Assembly (NCBI RefSeq): GCF_004000745.1
Contig: NZ_BILV01000030.1
Location: 1 to 64,000 of the forward strand
Source of the DNA: Paenibacillus barengoltzii NBRC 101215
GTDB lineage: Bacteria; Bacillota; Bacilli; Paenibacillales; Paenibacillaceae
Reading direction: 5' to 3'
DNA: 64,000 nt
In this document: in pieces, positions 12,000 to 20,477 of the stretch
How the letters are laid out: each line of letters starts with the position of its first letter
Numbering within the stretch: position 1 is the stretch's first letter
Notes under the pieces: model-generated
The model's input: the letters and a program-made list of their open reading frames with translations, nothing else
What the model was told of the DNA's origin: nothing
Databases searched by the model: none
Program-made: the position numbers and the translations under genes

Positions 12000-13034
12000 T
12001 TACTTGGATGAATTAACGAACTGCATATCTACCAATTGATCATAGGAATAATCGCCCGTATAAATCCCGGTTTTGATCAGCACATCCATGTCTTGTTTCA
12101 CAGCGGCTTCCGTAATGAACCCATCCCTGCTCCATAGATTGTCCGCATAGGCGCGGTCAAGGGAGGCCTGAATCGCATCATCGGATAACGTAGGGAACTC
12201 AGCTTTCATGTTTTTCATCGCCAGTTCTTTGTCCTCTTGTACTGCCTTCAGCGCCTCGATAATTGCGTCGGTGAACAACTGCACCGTTTCCGGATCTTTC
12301 TCGATCGTCGATTTCTTAACACTAAGCACAGAGTAAGAGAAATCGCCGAAGTCATGGAACTTATAAAATGGTTCGCCCCAGACATCCTTAGAAATCCCGT
12401 CGCTAATTTGCGGCTCCGCGCCATTGCCGATATCCGCCGCTCCTTGCTGCACCATCGTCACGACAGTGGAGGCATCCGCCGGCTCCAGCAGCGTGACATC
12501 TTTCTCTGGATCCAGCCCCAAGTAGATGAGCAAATAACGGATCAGCAAATTGGGAGTACCGCCATGACGTCCGGCATTGATCTTCTTCCCTTTAAAGAAC
12601 TCTTTCAAATCCGCCTCTGAATTCCCGGCCGGAGCCAGCCCTTTTTTGGCCACCAAGTAGACGTTGGCTCGGTTCACGACGTTGACGATTGACACGATGG
12701 GATCGGAGTTCTTCTTGTTCGCCAGTGCGTTGGACTCCGTTCCGCCGATGACGCCCCATGCATCTCCACTAACCACCGCGGTGACATGTGCTCCGCCAGC
12801 TGCCTGAATCACCTCCACATCCAGTCCCCGCTTCTTGAAGTAACCTTCCCGTTGAGCCAAATAGAGAGGTAGATATCCGGTGGAATGAACGGGTTCGGCG
12901 ATAACGATTTTTTTGAGTTCCGTGCTCCCCTCCGCTGCTTCCGCGGTGGACTCGCTTTTTCCTCCGCATCCCGCAAGTAAGCTGGCCGTCAAAGCCAATC
13001 CCAATAATAACGGTAACAGTCTGCTCTTCTTCAT
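12000..13034 (-). CDS. ABC substrate-binding lipoprotein, NMT1/TauA type
   Basis: Extracellular receptor of 344 residues. The lipoprotein signal peptide has the lipobox LLAGC (Cys about 22). The NMT1/SsuA-like fold starts with IVIAEPVHSTGYLPLYLAQREGYFKKRGLDVEV, typical of receptors for taurine, sulfonates, nitrate or thiamine-precursor pyrimidines. It is third in the operon, behind the ATPase and permease genes. Ligand not assignable. Confidence 0.88.
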   Translation of the reverse strand: MKKSRLLPLLLGLALTASLLAGCGGKSESTAEAAEGSTELKKIVIAEPVHSTGYLPLYLAQREGYFKKRGLDVEVIQAAGGAHVTAVVSGDAWGVIGGTESNALANKKNSDPIVSIVNVVNRANVYLVAKKGLAPAGNSEADLKEFFKGKKINAGRHGGTPNLLIRYLLIYLGLDPEKDVTLLEPADASTVVTMVQQGAADIGNGAEPQISDGISKDVWGEPFYKFHDFGDFSYSVLSVKKSTIEKDPETVQLFTDAIIEALKAVQEDKELAMKNMKAEFPTLSDDAIQASLDRAYADNLWSRDGFITEAAVKQDMDVLIKTGIYTGDYSYDQLVDMQFVNSSK

Positions 13035-13088
13035 CCAACTTCCCCCTCATGAACATTTTCTGATTCCGGATGACTGACAAGGTCCTCT

Positions 13089-13928
13089 TTATTTAACGCC
13101 GAACCCTTTGGACAACCCTCTTTCCAACAGCACGACGCCCCAATACATGGCCATAGAGAGCACCGACAACACCACCACGCCAACCCATACGAGATTGATG
13201 TCAAGAATCGTCCCCGCATACATGATCATGCGTCCAACACCTTGGCTGGAGGCAATAAATTCGCCGACGATGGCCCCGGCAAGCGCAAGGGCAATGTTGA
13301 TGCGCAAACTGCTGATGATCCAGGGCATCGACCACGGAATGACGACTTTGGTAAAGACCTGCCAGCGTTTGGCCCCCAGCGAATACATCAACTTCTCCAT
13401 ATCTGGGTCTACGCTTTTCACCCCGCTGTAGGCGGACAAAGCAGATACCACAACCGTCATGGAAAAAGCCAGCGCCACCTTGGAGAAGAAGCCGATTCCC
13501 AGCAAAATGACGAGGACAGGCGCCAGAGCCAGCTTGGGCATTGCATTTAAAATGATTAAGTAAGGTTCGCTAATGCCGGCATAGCTGCGTGACCACCAGA
13601 AGGACAGGCCTAGCAAAGCTCCGCATAACGTGCCAAACACAAAGCCCAGTACGGTTGAGCCTGATGTATAGGCGATATCGCCTAACAGGCCGCCCTCCGC
13701 CACTTGCAGCCAAGTCGTTTGCCATATCGCGCTTGGGCTGCTCCAATAATAAGAATCCAACCAGCCGATTCTGCGAGCTTTCTTCCGCTCCGCCGCCTCT
13801 TCGTCATAAATCAGCGGTGCGGATTTTGTAGCGAACGGGGTTTTTAGCTTTTTTTCAGCTGCCGGCACCACCGCATCCGTGGACAGAGAATGAATCACAA
13901 AAGTCGATTTCCGCACAGTTTCTTCCAC
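13089..13928 (-). CDS. ABC permease, TauC/SsuC type
   Basis: Membrane subunit of 279 residues. A hydrophilic N-terminal stretch of about 85 residues precedes six predicted membrane segments. The coupling EAA-like loop is in YSLGAKRWQVFTKVVIPWSMPWI. The start is GTG behind AGGAGGG. The extended N-terminus, longer than in typical SsuC, is a minor oddity. It works with the neighbouring ATPase and binding protein. Confidence 0.88.
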   Translation of the reverse strand: MEETVRKSTFVIHSLSTDAVVPAAEKKLKTPFATKSAPLIYDEEAAERKKARRIGWLDSYYWSSPSAIWQTTWLQVAEGGLLGDIAYTSGSTVLGFVFGTLCGALLGLSFWWSRSYAGISEPYLIILNAMPKLALAPVLVILLGIGFFSKVALAFSMTVVVSALSAYSGVKSVDPDMEKLMYSLGAKRWQVFTKVVIPWSMPWIISSLRINIALALAGAIVGEFIASSQGVGRMIMYAGTILDINLVWVGVVVLSVLSMAMYWGVVLLERGLSKGFGVK

Positions 13929-13965
13929 ACTTCATCCCTCCTAGATCGTTTTTTTATCCCAACGG

Positions 13966-14748
13966 TCAAAGCGCGAGTTCTTCCTCGGCATGTCCCGCTG
14001 ATAACTGGTCAAGCAAGAGATGTTTCAATTCCATAAAATCCGGAGACGTCATATCCTCCGTTTTACGCGGGCGCTCCATCGTGACCGTAATTTTCGTTTT
14101 GACCCGGCCCGGCCGCGACGAGAAGACATAAATATCGTCCGACAAGTAAATCGCTTCATCGATGTCATGGGTGACGAACAGCACCGTTTTTCCAAAGTCG
14201 GTCCAAATTTGCAACAGCCAATTTTGCATCGTAAGCCGGGTCTGGGCATCCAGCGCGCCAAACGGCTCGTCCAGCAAGATGATGTCGCGATCGTAAAGCA
14301 GCGTTCTCAGCAGCGCAGCCCGTTGTCGCATGCCTCCCGACAATTCCTTGGGATAATGCTTGTCAAAGCCTTTGAGTCCATACTTCTCCATCAGGGGCAA
14401 CGCTCGATCCACCGCTTCCTTTCTAGGGACGCCGCGAATTTCCATCCCCAGAATGATGTTGTCCAGAATCGTCCGCCACGGCAGCAGCATATCCTTTTGC
14501 AGCATGTAACCAACATATCCCGTCTTTCCCACGATGTTCTCCCCGTCCGCAAGCACCTCTCCGGTAGAGGGGGGAATGAGTCCGGCAATGATGTTGAACA
14601 AGGTCGACTTGCCGCAGCCGCTTGGGCCAATGATGCTGACGAACCTTCCCGCTTCAATCTTCAGGCTCGTTTCTTGCATGGCCGGGATATCTCGGCCGTT
14701 CCGGCGAAACCATTTACTGACTCCGTTAATCTCGATTTTGGGCTGCAT
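13966..14748 (-). CDS. ABC ATPase, TauB/SsuB type
   Basis: Cytoplasmic ATP-hydrolysing subunit of 260 residues. Walker A is GPSGCGKST (about 41-49), the signature LSGGMRQRAALLR, Walker B DIILLDEPFGALD, and the switch His lies in VTHDIDEA. It is the first gene of the importer operon. Its mRNA leader contains the nested hairpin at 14796-14858, which could terminate transcription before this gene. Confidence 0.92.
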   Translation of the reverse strand: MQPKIEINGVSKWFRRNGRDIPAMQETSLKIEAGRFVSIIGPSGCGKSTLFNIIAGLIPPSTGEVLADGENIVGKTGYVGYMLQKDMLLPWRTILDNIILGMEIRGVPRKEAVDRALPLMEKYGLKGFDKHYPKELSGGMRQRAALLRTLLYDRDIILLDEPFGALDAQTRLTMQNWLLQIWTDFGKTVLFVTHDIDEAIYLSDDIYVFSSRPGRVKTKITVTMERPRKTEDMTSPDFMELKHLLLDQLSAGHAEEELAL

Positions 14749-14795
14749 GCTCCAACGCCTCCACTCCTTGAAATTTTCGTGTGTAGATATAAAAA

Positions 14796-14858
14796 AATCG
14801 CCAGTTAAAACCCATAGCGCCCCCTAACAAATAGCGCTGCGAGTCCAAACTGACGATT
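14796..14858 (-). terminator. Nested hairpin with U-tract before the ABC operon
   Basis: On the minus strand an 11-bp outer stem (AATCGTCAGTT with AACTGGCGATT) encloses an inner AGCGC/GCGCT stem and is followed by seven Us. It sits between the DUF2294 stop (14874) and the ABC ATPase start (14748). The simplest reading is the DUF2294 terminator. The interior of about 40 nt is larger than usual, so an attenuator or small riboswitch for the importer operon is possible. I could not match it to a known riboswitch. Confidence 0.7.
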
Positions 14859-14873
14859 AGCCGGCTCTTTCGA

Positions 14874-15254
14874 TTAGCGAAGTTCCGACAACTCCTTCAG
14901 ATAATCCTCCACGTCGCGATCCAAGACAACGATCGTACCGGAAAATTCGGTCTCTGCATCGTAATCTTTGAGTATGGCGACGATATTCAGTTGAAATTGA
15001 CGTTCGAGGGCTGCCTTAATCTCCCGCTTGAACACTTGAAATAACAAGTAATCCAGCTGCCTTGTGGACTGAGGATAAGCCTCATCCAATAGCTTTAAGA
15101 CCGGCACTCGCCCGTTCAAAGAAATAATCACAATTTTGTTGCCGACGAAATCGACCTTTTGCTGTTTTACACCCACGTTAAAGATTTGCTTATTGATCGC
15201 GTTGTAAATCCTCAAAATGTCCTGCTTCCATTCGCCAGCAGTCAAGTTGGCCAT
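14874..15254 (-). CDS. DUF2294-type protein
   Basis: Small cytoplasmic protein of 126 residues with the DUF2294 pattern (an N-terminal helix, a KVDFVGNKIVII strand, LDEAYP, and a C-terminal VVLDRDVEDYLKEL). No catalytic residues are evident. Its function is unknown; homologues are widespread in Bacillales and often occur in two or more copies. A strong sigma-A promoter (15333-15360) lies about 80 bases upstream, so it is likely constitutive. Confidence 0.75.
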   Translation of the reverse strand: MANLTAGEWKQDILRIYNAINKQIFNVGVKQQKVDFVGNKIVIISLNGRVPVLKLLDEAYPQSTRQLDYLLFQVFKREIKAALERQFQLNIVAILKDYDAETEFSGTIVVLDRDVEDYLKELSELR

Positions 15255-15332
15255 ACCTCACACCCTCCTTCATGTCAGGTATTCTATCATAACTCTGGGG
15301 TGTGATTAATGAAACTCTCATTCTTGTGATTT

Positions 15333-15360
15333 ATTATAGGCGTTTAAAAGGGATTGTCAA
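15333..15360 (-). promoter_or_regulatory. Sigma-A promoter of DUF2294 gene
   Basis: Perfect TTGACA (15355-15360, minus strand) and perfect TATAAT (15333-15338) with a 16-base spacer. It is one of the best sigma-A matches in the window. Confidence 0.8.
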
Positions 15361-15378
15361 TACGTTTACGTCAAAAAA

Positions 15379-15412
15379 AATAACATCCATCCACTTGGAT
15401 GTGATGTTATTT
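15379..15412 (-). terminator. Terminator of 69-residue protein gene
   Basis: Inverted repeat AACATC-CATCC/GGATG-GATGTT with one bulge and a 4-base loop, followed on the minus strand by TTATTTTTTTT. It lies 50 bases past the stop at 15462. Confidence 0.82.
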
Positions 15413-15461
15413 TACATGAAGGCTATATTTAAATGTATGGCATAGGATGAAATGTGTCAAA

Positions 15462-15671
15462 TTACCCGGTGAGCAAAGCCAACCTGTCAATTTGCTGGTA
15501 CAACCGCTCCGCTTCGTCTGCCAAGCTGGGTTGATTCAGCCGAATTGACATCGCAAGCAGCCGGTCAGCTTTCTGCTTGAGCTGCTTAATCTCCATCATG
15601 ACCGCTTCTTGATCCATCCCCGGAAAACGTTTCACGAGCGTTACTCCTTTCACCACATTTTCAAAAAACAT
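15462..15671 (-). CDS. Small helical protein of unknown function
   Basis: I propose 69 residues starting at 15671 (MFFENVVKGV...), where GAAAGGGGA gives a ribosome site. An ATG at 15770 is in frame but would overlap the FNR-type palindrome. The C-terminal 45 residues (MMEIKQLKQKADRLLAMSIR and on) are amphipathic, Leu/Ala-rich and probably form a helical hairpin. No family recognised. A terminator follows and it is divergent from the cupin gene, sharing its control region, so it may belong to the same response. Confidence 0.6.
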   Translation of the reverse strand: MFFENVVKGVTLVKRFPGMDQEAVMMEIKQLKQKADRLLAMSIRLNQPSLADEAERLYQQIDRLALLTG

Positions 15672-15755
15672 CCATATCCCCTTTCTCCAATTTACTCCAA
15701 TTTGCAGTAGTGGCCATTTCACAGAGTTTTGAAATAGGGGGTATTTTTTCGCAAA

Positions 15756-15798
15756 CTTGATCTGAATCAAGTAGAAAGAAGAAGCTCGATGCTAACAT
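15756..15798 (+). promoter_or_regulatory. FNR-type operator and cupin promoter
   Basis: CTTGAT-CTGA-ATCAAG (15756-15771) is a perfect palindrome and contains the full FNR consensus TTGAT-N4-ATCAA. A TAACAT -10-like hexamer lies at 15793-15798. That puts the site centre about 41.5 bases before the inferred start of transcription, the class II activation geometry. This points to oxygen-responsive activation of the cupin gene. Confidence 0.7.
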
Positions 15799-15892
15799 AG
15801 GAGACAAGGATCAGGAGTCCCGGCGATCAAGCCGGAGTATTCCAGCCAAAGGATCCGGTCCACCAGGCCGGAATAAGGAGGATATCAGGAAA

Positions 15893-16234
15893 ATGGAAAA
15901 ATTATCAATAGCTCAACTTCAGGACTTCCAAGCGGATAAATTCACCAAACGGATAGCCTACAAAAAAGGGGAAAGCGTCGTGTTTGTGCTAAACTTTATG
16001 CCGGGCCAAGAGCTGCCAACCCACACCCATCCGAATACAGACGTGTTTATTCTCGCCTTGCAAGGTCACGGGACGATTACGGTGGATGGAGCAACCTCTC
16101 CGCTCAATCAAGGTGAAGTCCTGCATTTGGAAGGAGCGGAAGCCTTCTCCTACCGGAATGACGGAACCAAGCCCGCCAGCTTGTACGTTTTCTTAACCAA
16201 AGTTCCTGCACCAGAGTACGCACAGAACATTTAA
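15893..16234 (+). CDS. Cupin-domain protein
   Basis: Single-domain cupin of 113 residues. The first motif is seen in GQELPTHTHPNTDVFILALQGHG (His-x-His and Glu-position variant Asp) and the second in LNQGEVLHLEGAEAFSYRND, where the usual second His is replaced, so metal binding may be incomplete. AAGGAGG is the ribosome site. The upstream FNR-type site suggests expression under low oxygen. Small cupins of this kind are often of unknown role; sensing or binding of a small ligand is possible. Confidence 0.82.
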   Translation: MEKLSIAQLQDFQADKFTKRIAYKKGESVVFVLNFMPGQELPTHTHPNTDVFILALQGHGTITVDGATSPLNQGEVLHLEGAEAFSYRNDGTKPASLYVFLTKVPAPEYAQNI

Positions 16235-16258
16235 GATACGAATTCTAATCGCAAAAAA

Positions 16259-16297
16259 ACAGACCGAAGGCTGAATCTCCCCTCCGCCCCGGTCTGT
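16259..16297. terminator. Bidirectional terminator
   Basis: CAGACCG/CGGTCTG stem flanked by A7 on the left and T6 on the right. It ends the cupin gene on the plus strand and the mannan operon on the minus strand. Confidence 0.85.
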
Positions 16298-16303
16298 TTT
16301 TTA

Positions 16304-19054
16304 TTACTTCTTGATCAAGTCTCCCAGCGAAACGGCAGTTCCCTTGGAGACATTGCCAGAAGCATCAACGGCTTGGAATTGGACCGTATAGTTTTTGGGA
16401 TTGTTTACGTTCGGCAACACCGCGGTCTGGACACCGCGCGCCACCTCCAATGTATTGCCGATTAGCTTCTTGTTTTTGAGCAAACGAATCTGCACCTTCA
16501 CAGCATCCACATCGTACGGACCGTCCCAAGTTAACCGAATCTGTCCATTTTCTCGAACCGCACGTACATGCTCAACCTCTCCTGGAGGAGTGTGGTCCCG
16601 AGGCGGCTCAGGTGTAACAGGCGGTGCCGTAAATACGTCCGGGTCACCAAACGTAAATTTATCCAGGTTAAACAACCAATCCGATCCCTTAAAGAGCAGG
16701 AACACGATATGCTTGCCGCGAACCGAAGCCGTGAGTTCCGCCGAGAACACCTTAAACTCCTGCCAGCCGCCGGTCCCTGTGACCTGCACCTCCGCAATTA
16801 CAGGGCCGCTTGGGCTGTCCAGCCGCACCTCAATCGTCCCACCGGCGGTATCGCTCGCCGCATTGACATGGAATTGCCCCGCTGCGCCGCCTTCGCCAAA
16901 ATCAATGTAGTTGTACATGGCATAAGGCTGGTTCGGGCCGTACATTCCAGCGAGATACGTCTGTCCTCCGCCCTGCTCTGTGCCAAACCCTGAGCCAAGG
17001 GTATAACTCTCCGCTTCGATTTTGCCGTAAGCGTCTTGAGCCCGGCCTTTGACGGTCGTGAAGCTGAACCAGTCGAGATTACATGGATAATCGCTGCCGT
17101 CTGTGCCACGGAACACCAGATAGACGTCATGGATGCCCCTCGCAGCCGAATCATCGATCGTGGACATTACGTCGATCCACGTTGACCAATCGCCTGCCGC
17201 CGGAATCTCAAGGGCGGCGATGGTCGGCCCGTTCAAGCTGTCCAGCTTCACCTCGATCGTTCCTCCGCGGTTTCCACTTGCCACATGCGCCGTGATCCCG
17301 GCCGCACCGCTGCCGAAATCGATGCCTTCATACCGAACGTACGCGCCGTTCGTGATCCCCTCCAGGAAGCCGTATTCGCTGTTTCGGCTCACCCCGTTTC
17401 CGTCATCGAAATCGCCGGCCTTCCGCTTCGCATAGGCATCGGTTTTCGTCGGATCGGTCTCCGTAAACCGGAACCAGTTCAAATTAAACAGATAATCATC
17501 ATTTGCTTTGACAAAAGTGAGATAGACATCATGCTTGCCAGTCACGGCCACCGGCTGACCTTGTTCATCCTTGAGCACGGCCACCGCATCGATAAACTGG
17601 TTCCAGCTGCCTGTGCCCTCAACCCGAACGGTACCGATTTTAGGTCCGTTCTCCTTATCCAGCCGGATTTCGATGCTTCCGCCAGACGTGGCGCTGGCAG
17701 CCCTAGCAATGAAGCCAACGGCTCCCTTCGACCCGAAGTCGACATTTTTGTAGACAGCGGTATGTCCGTGCTGGATCCCGCCCAGCTGCAACGTGCCTTC
17801 TGCACTGCCCTCGAGCACGAAGCCTTGGCCGATGTTGTATTTTTCCGCCTCGATCCGTTGATTGGCCGGCTTCACCGGATATACCGGAACTGTCACCGGC
17901 TTTGGCTGCACGACCGTCACAGCCTGAACGGCGCTGGAGGCTGACCAGGACTCATAGGTGCCGGACAACAGCTGTCCGATCCAGTTGCCGTCGACGAGCC
18001 CCTCTGCGTTCCGATGGCTCCAGGCCATCGCCGCATTAAAAGCGAGCCAATCGTCGAACTTCCGCTCGAACTCCCGATGCGCCTTGGACTTACTGCCGTC
18101 CACTGCTTTTTGCAGGTAAGCCAAATTGCGCAGCAAAATCGTTTTGCCGCCCTTCAGATCTCCATGCGGTCCCTCGTAACCGAGCAGTCCGTTCGGTTCT
18201 GTCTGATGAGCCATCGTAAATTGGGCAGCCTTGATCGCATCCTCCAGATACACCTTGTCGCCTGTTACACGATGCAGTCCGACAGCTGCGCCAATAAACG
18301 TTCCTTGATTATAATGCGTTGCATCCGGTACAGGTCCTTGGTCCATCTCGATCCGGTCGAATACCTTGCCGTTTCCGTCCGTCAGCATCGTTTTGCCCCA
18401 TCGATATATCCGGGTTGCCGCCTCCAAATAGTGCGGGTCATCCGTGATTTCATACAGGAACACTGCCGCTTCGGCCGCCGGGAAGTTGATACAAGCATTT
18501 TTCGTGACATGCTCGCTGTTCAACCACCAGATGCCGCCGCCAGCAAACTCATCATCCCATTGGGTGTCGTAGACGAAATCGAAGTAATACTTCGCTTTAT
18601 TCAGATACCGGACTTCCCCGGTGATTTGATACGCTCTGGCACTGGCCATCGCCCACCACATAATGTCATCGTTAAACGGATTGTTCGTCCAATCCTCGCC
18701 ATACTTCAGGACCGCTCCATCGAAAATATCGTCGATCTGGGCCCGCAGCTGCGCCTTTAACTCCCGATCCGATGTACGAAGGTAAGCGTCCATGACCATT
18801 TCCCACAGCTCGGCTTCCACCCAGAAGCCCTGGTAGTTAGAGCCGCGATTGGAGTCGGCCCAGAACAATTTAGCCTGCGGATCCCAGAACTTGGCGTTAA
18901 ATGCCCGGATCGCCGCATCCGCATCCTTGGAAGTCCAACTGGCCGCGTGGGCCTCCGAAGCGTTTGCTCCGGTAAGCAGCGAAATCGAGAGTGCCATCGT
19001 TAACGTGAGTGCAAGTAATTTCGATAACGTTCCATTCCCCGGATTCCGTTTCAC
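16304..19054 (-). CDS. Secreted GH76 endo-alpha-1,6-mannanase with CBMs
   Basis: Extracellular enzyme of 916 residues that should cut the alpha-1,6-mannan backbone of fungal cell-wall mannoprotein. I start it at the GTG at 19054 behind GGAGG, which gives a clear signal peptide ending AHA-AS (about 37). Order: GH76 (about 40-400) with the catalytic Asp pair D129/D130 in NDDIMWWA; three CBM6-like modules of about 130 residues each (each opens with an IEAE or similar strand and repeats GGxIEVRLD); and an Fn3-like C-terminus. It is the last gene of the mannan operon and the only glycosidase there with a secretion signal. Confidence 0.92.
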   Translation of the reverse strand: MKRNPGNGTLSKLLALTLTMALSISLLTGANASEAHAASWTSKDADAAIRAFNAKFWDPQAKLFWADSNRGSNYQGFWVEAELWEMVMDAYLRTSDRELKAQLRAQIDDIFDGAVLKYGEDWTNNPFNDDIMWWAMASARAYQITGEVRYLNKAKYYFDFVYDTQWDDEFAGGGIWWLNSEHVTKNACINFPAAEAAVFLYEITDDPHYLEAATRIYRWGKTMLTDGNGKVFDRIEMDQGPVPDATHYNQGTFIGAAVGLHRVTGDKVYLEDAIKAAQFTMAHQTEPNGLLGYEGPHGDLKGGKTILLRNLAYLQKAVDGSKSKAHREFERKFDDWLAFNAAMAWSHRNAEGLVDGNWIGQLLSGTYESWSASSAVQAVTVVQPKPVTVPVYPVKPANQRIEAEKYNIGQGFVLEGSAEGTLQLGGIQHGHTAVYKNVDFGSKGAVGFIARAASATSGGSIEIRLDKENGPKIGTVRVEGTGSWNQFIDAVAVLKDEQGQPVAVTGKHDVYLTFVKANDDYLFNLNWFRFTETDPTKTDAYAKRKAGDFDDGNGVSRNSEYGFLEGITNGAYVRYEGIDFGSGAAGITAHVASGNRGGTIEVKLDSLNGPTIAALEIPAAGDWSTWIDVMSTIDDSAARGIHDVYLVFRGTDGSDYPCNLDWFSFTTVKGRAQDAYGKIEAESYTLGSGFGTEQGGGQTYLAGMYGPNQPYAMYNYIDFGEGGAAGQFHVNAASDTAGGTIEVRLDSPSGPVIAEVQVTGTGGWQEFKVFSAELTASVRGKHIVFLLFKGSDWLFNLDKFTFGDPDVFTAPPVTPEPPRDHTPPGEVEHVRAVRENGQIRLTWDGPYDVDAVKVQIRLLKNKKLIGNTLEVARGVQTAVLPNVNNPKNYTVQFQAVDASGNVSKGTAVSLGDLIKK

Positions 19055-19094
19055 GGCAAAACCTCCATTTTCGGAATGTTTTCTTACCCGAAAG

Positions 19095-20363
19095 CTAGCG
19101 CATGGCAATTTCCAAACCACATAAACTGAGCACAAATTCGACAAACATGGCATTAGACCAAGAGAACCATTCCCGCGTATACTCCGATGGATTATCCTTG
19201 TGGAACCCTTCATGTACCAAATTCGTTCCCGCATCGGTCCGCTCGAACATATCCAGAATCTCCAGCTTTTCCGCTTCTTCCAGCGCAGTGATCCCTTGAA
19301 TGGATAAGGCGATGTGCCAAATGTAGTCCGGCGGCGTGTGCGGGCTGCCGATGCCTTTAGCATACGTTCCTTCATAGTAATAGGGGTTGCGGCGGCTCAG
19401 AATCATCCGACGCGTGTTGAGATAGATCGGATCGTCTTTGCTGCAGTAATCGAGATAAGGCAGCGACAGCAGGCTCGGCACGTTGGCATCATCCATCAGA
19501 TTCACGCCGCCCAGGCCGTCTACCTCGTACGCATACACCTTCCCAAACTCCGCATCCTCAATAATGGCGTATTTTTCGATCCCTTGCCGAATGTCGTCCC
19601 GCAGCGCACGCACCTCACCCGCGAAAGCGTCATCCCCGTAAAACTTCTCATTGATCTCCAACAAATACCCCAGCACCACAATGGCAAAAAGGTTTGACGG
19701 AACGAGATACCCGTATTTGCAGGCATCGTCACTCGGGCGGAAGCCCGACCAGGTCATCCCCGTGTAGCCAACCGGTCCTGGAAGCCGATCGGTTTCCCCG
19801 CTGTTTTCCCGGACGAACGTGTATGTTGACAGTTCCTCATGCCGCTGCTCGGTCCGCCACGTTTGCAGAATCAGTTCCGCCGCTTGCTTAAATTCCGGCG
19901 TGAAGTGGCGAGTTTCTCCGGTATTTTTCCAATAAAGGTAGGCGAGCTGCAGGGGATAACATAACGAATCCACCTCATATTTCCGTTCCCAAATCCATCC
20001 GGACATCTCGGTCAAATCTGTCTGATGACCGCGGAAATTCTCAAATTCGTTAAACGCGTTAGCATAGGGATCGCGCAGGATCGATTGGTATTGCGTTCTC
20101 AGCACGCCCTCGATAATCTCGCGCAAGCCAGCATCCTGCGCCGCCGGGATGAGATACGGCCGAAGCTGATTCACGGAATCGCGCAGCCACATGGCCGGGA
20201 TATCGCCGGTCAGCATAAACACCGTGCCGTCATCGTGGCGATGGATGGTGGTCTCCAGCGTATTTTCATAACACCGTTTGAACATCTCGACGATTTTCGG
20301 GCGATGCTTCATTTTGGTCTCCACCAAGGCAATAATGTCGGATTGAGTTAGTTGCTCAGTCAT
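19095..20363 (-). CDS. GH125 exo-alpha-1,6-mannosidase
   Basis: Cytoplasmic enzyme of 422 residues that releases mannose from alpha-1,6-linked oligomannosides. GH125 blocks include TGDIPAMWLRDSVNQLRPYL (about 52-71), GWIWERKYEVDSLCYPLQLAYLYW and SYTREWFSWSNAMFVE. There is no signal peptide. It follows two GH76 genes and precedes the secreted GH76. Together they form a route in which oligomannosides made outside are imported and trimmed inside. Confidence 0.93.
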   Translation of the reverse strand: MTEQLTQSDIIALVETKMKHRPKIVEMFKRCYENTLETTIHRHDDGTVFMLTGDIPAMWLRDSVNQLRPYLIPAAQDAGLREIIEGVLRTQYQSILRDPYANAFNEFENFRGHQTDLTEMSGWIWERKYEVDSLCYPLQLAYLYWKNTGETRHFTPEFKQAAELILQTWRTEQRHEELSTYTFVRENSGETDRLPGPVGYTGMTWSGFRPSDDACKYGYLVPSNLFAIVVLGYLLEINEKFYGDDAFAGEVRALRDDIRQGIEKYAIIEDAEFGKVYAYEVDGLGGVNLMDDANVPSLLSLPYLDYCSKDDPIYLNTRRMILSRRNPYYYEGTYAKGIGSPHTPPDYIWHIALSIQGITALEEAEKLEILDMFERTDAGTNLVHEGFHKDNPSEYTREWFSWSNAMFVEFVLSLCGLEIAMR

Positions 20364-20390
20364 GGTTAATCTCCTCCGTGTTGTCTCGTA

Positions 20391-20436
20391 GTCGTTGTGC
20401 TTGTGATGCAGGTTGTGCTCGTTGTGCTCGTTATGG
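20391..20436. repeat. Short tandem GTTGTGCT repeats
   Basis: Four imperfect copies of GTTGTGCT(C) fill part of the 114-base gap between the first-position GH76 stop and the GH125 start in the mannan operon. The gap is unusually long for this operon. It shows no terminator. Confidence 0.5.
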
Positions 20437-20477
20437 TCACATACGTTCGCTTTCGGTGGTTCGGTTGTACATGTTCC

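Noticed and set aside
14796-14858. Guanidine, TPP or purine riboswitch
   Set aside because: The conserved cores that I know for these classes are not present; only the nested hairpin can be supported.
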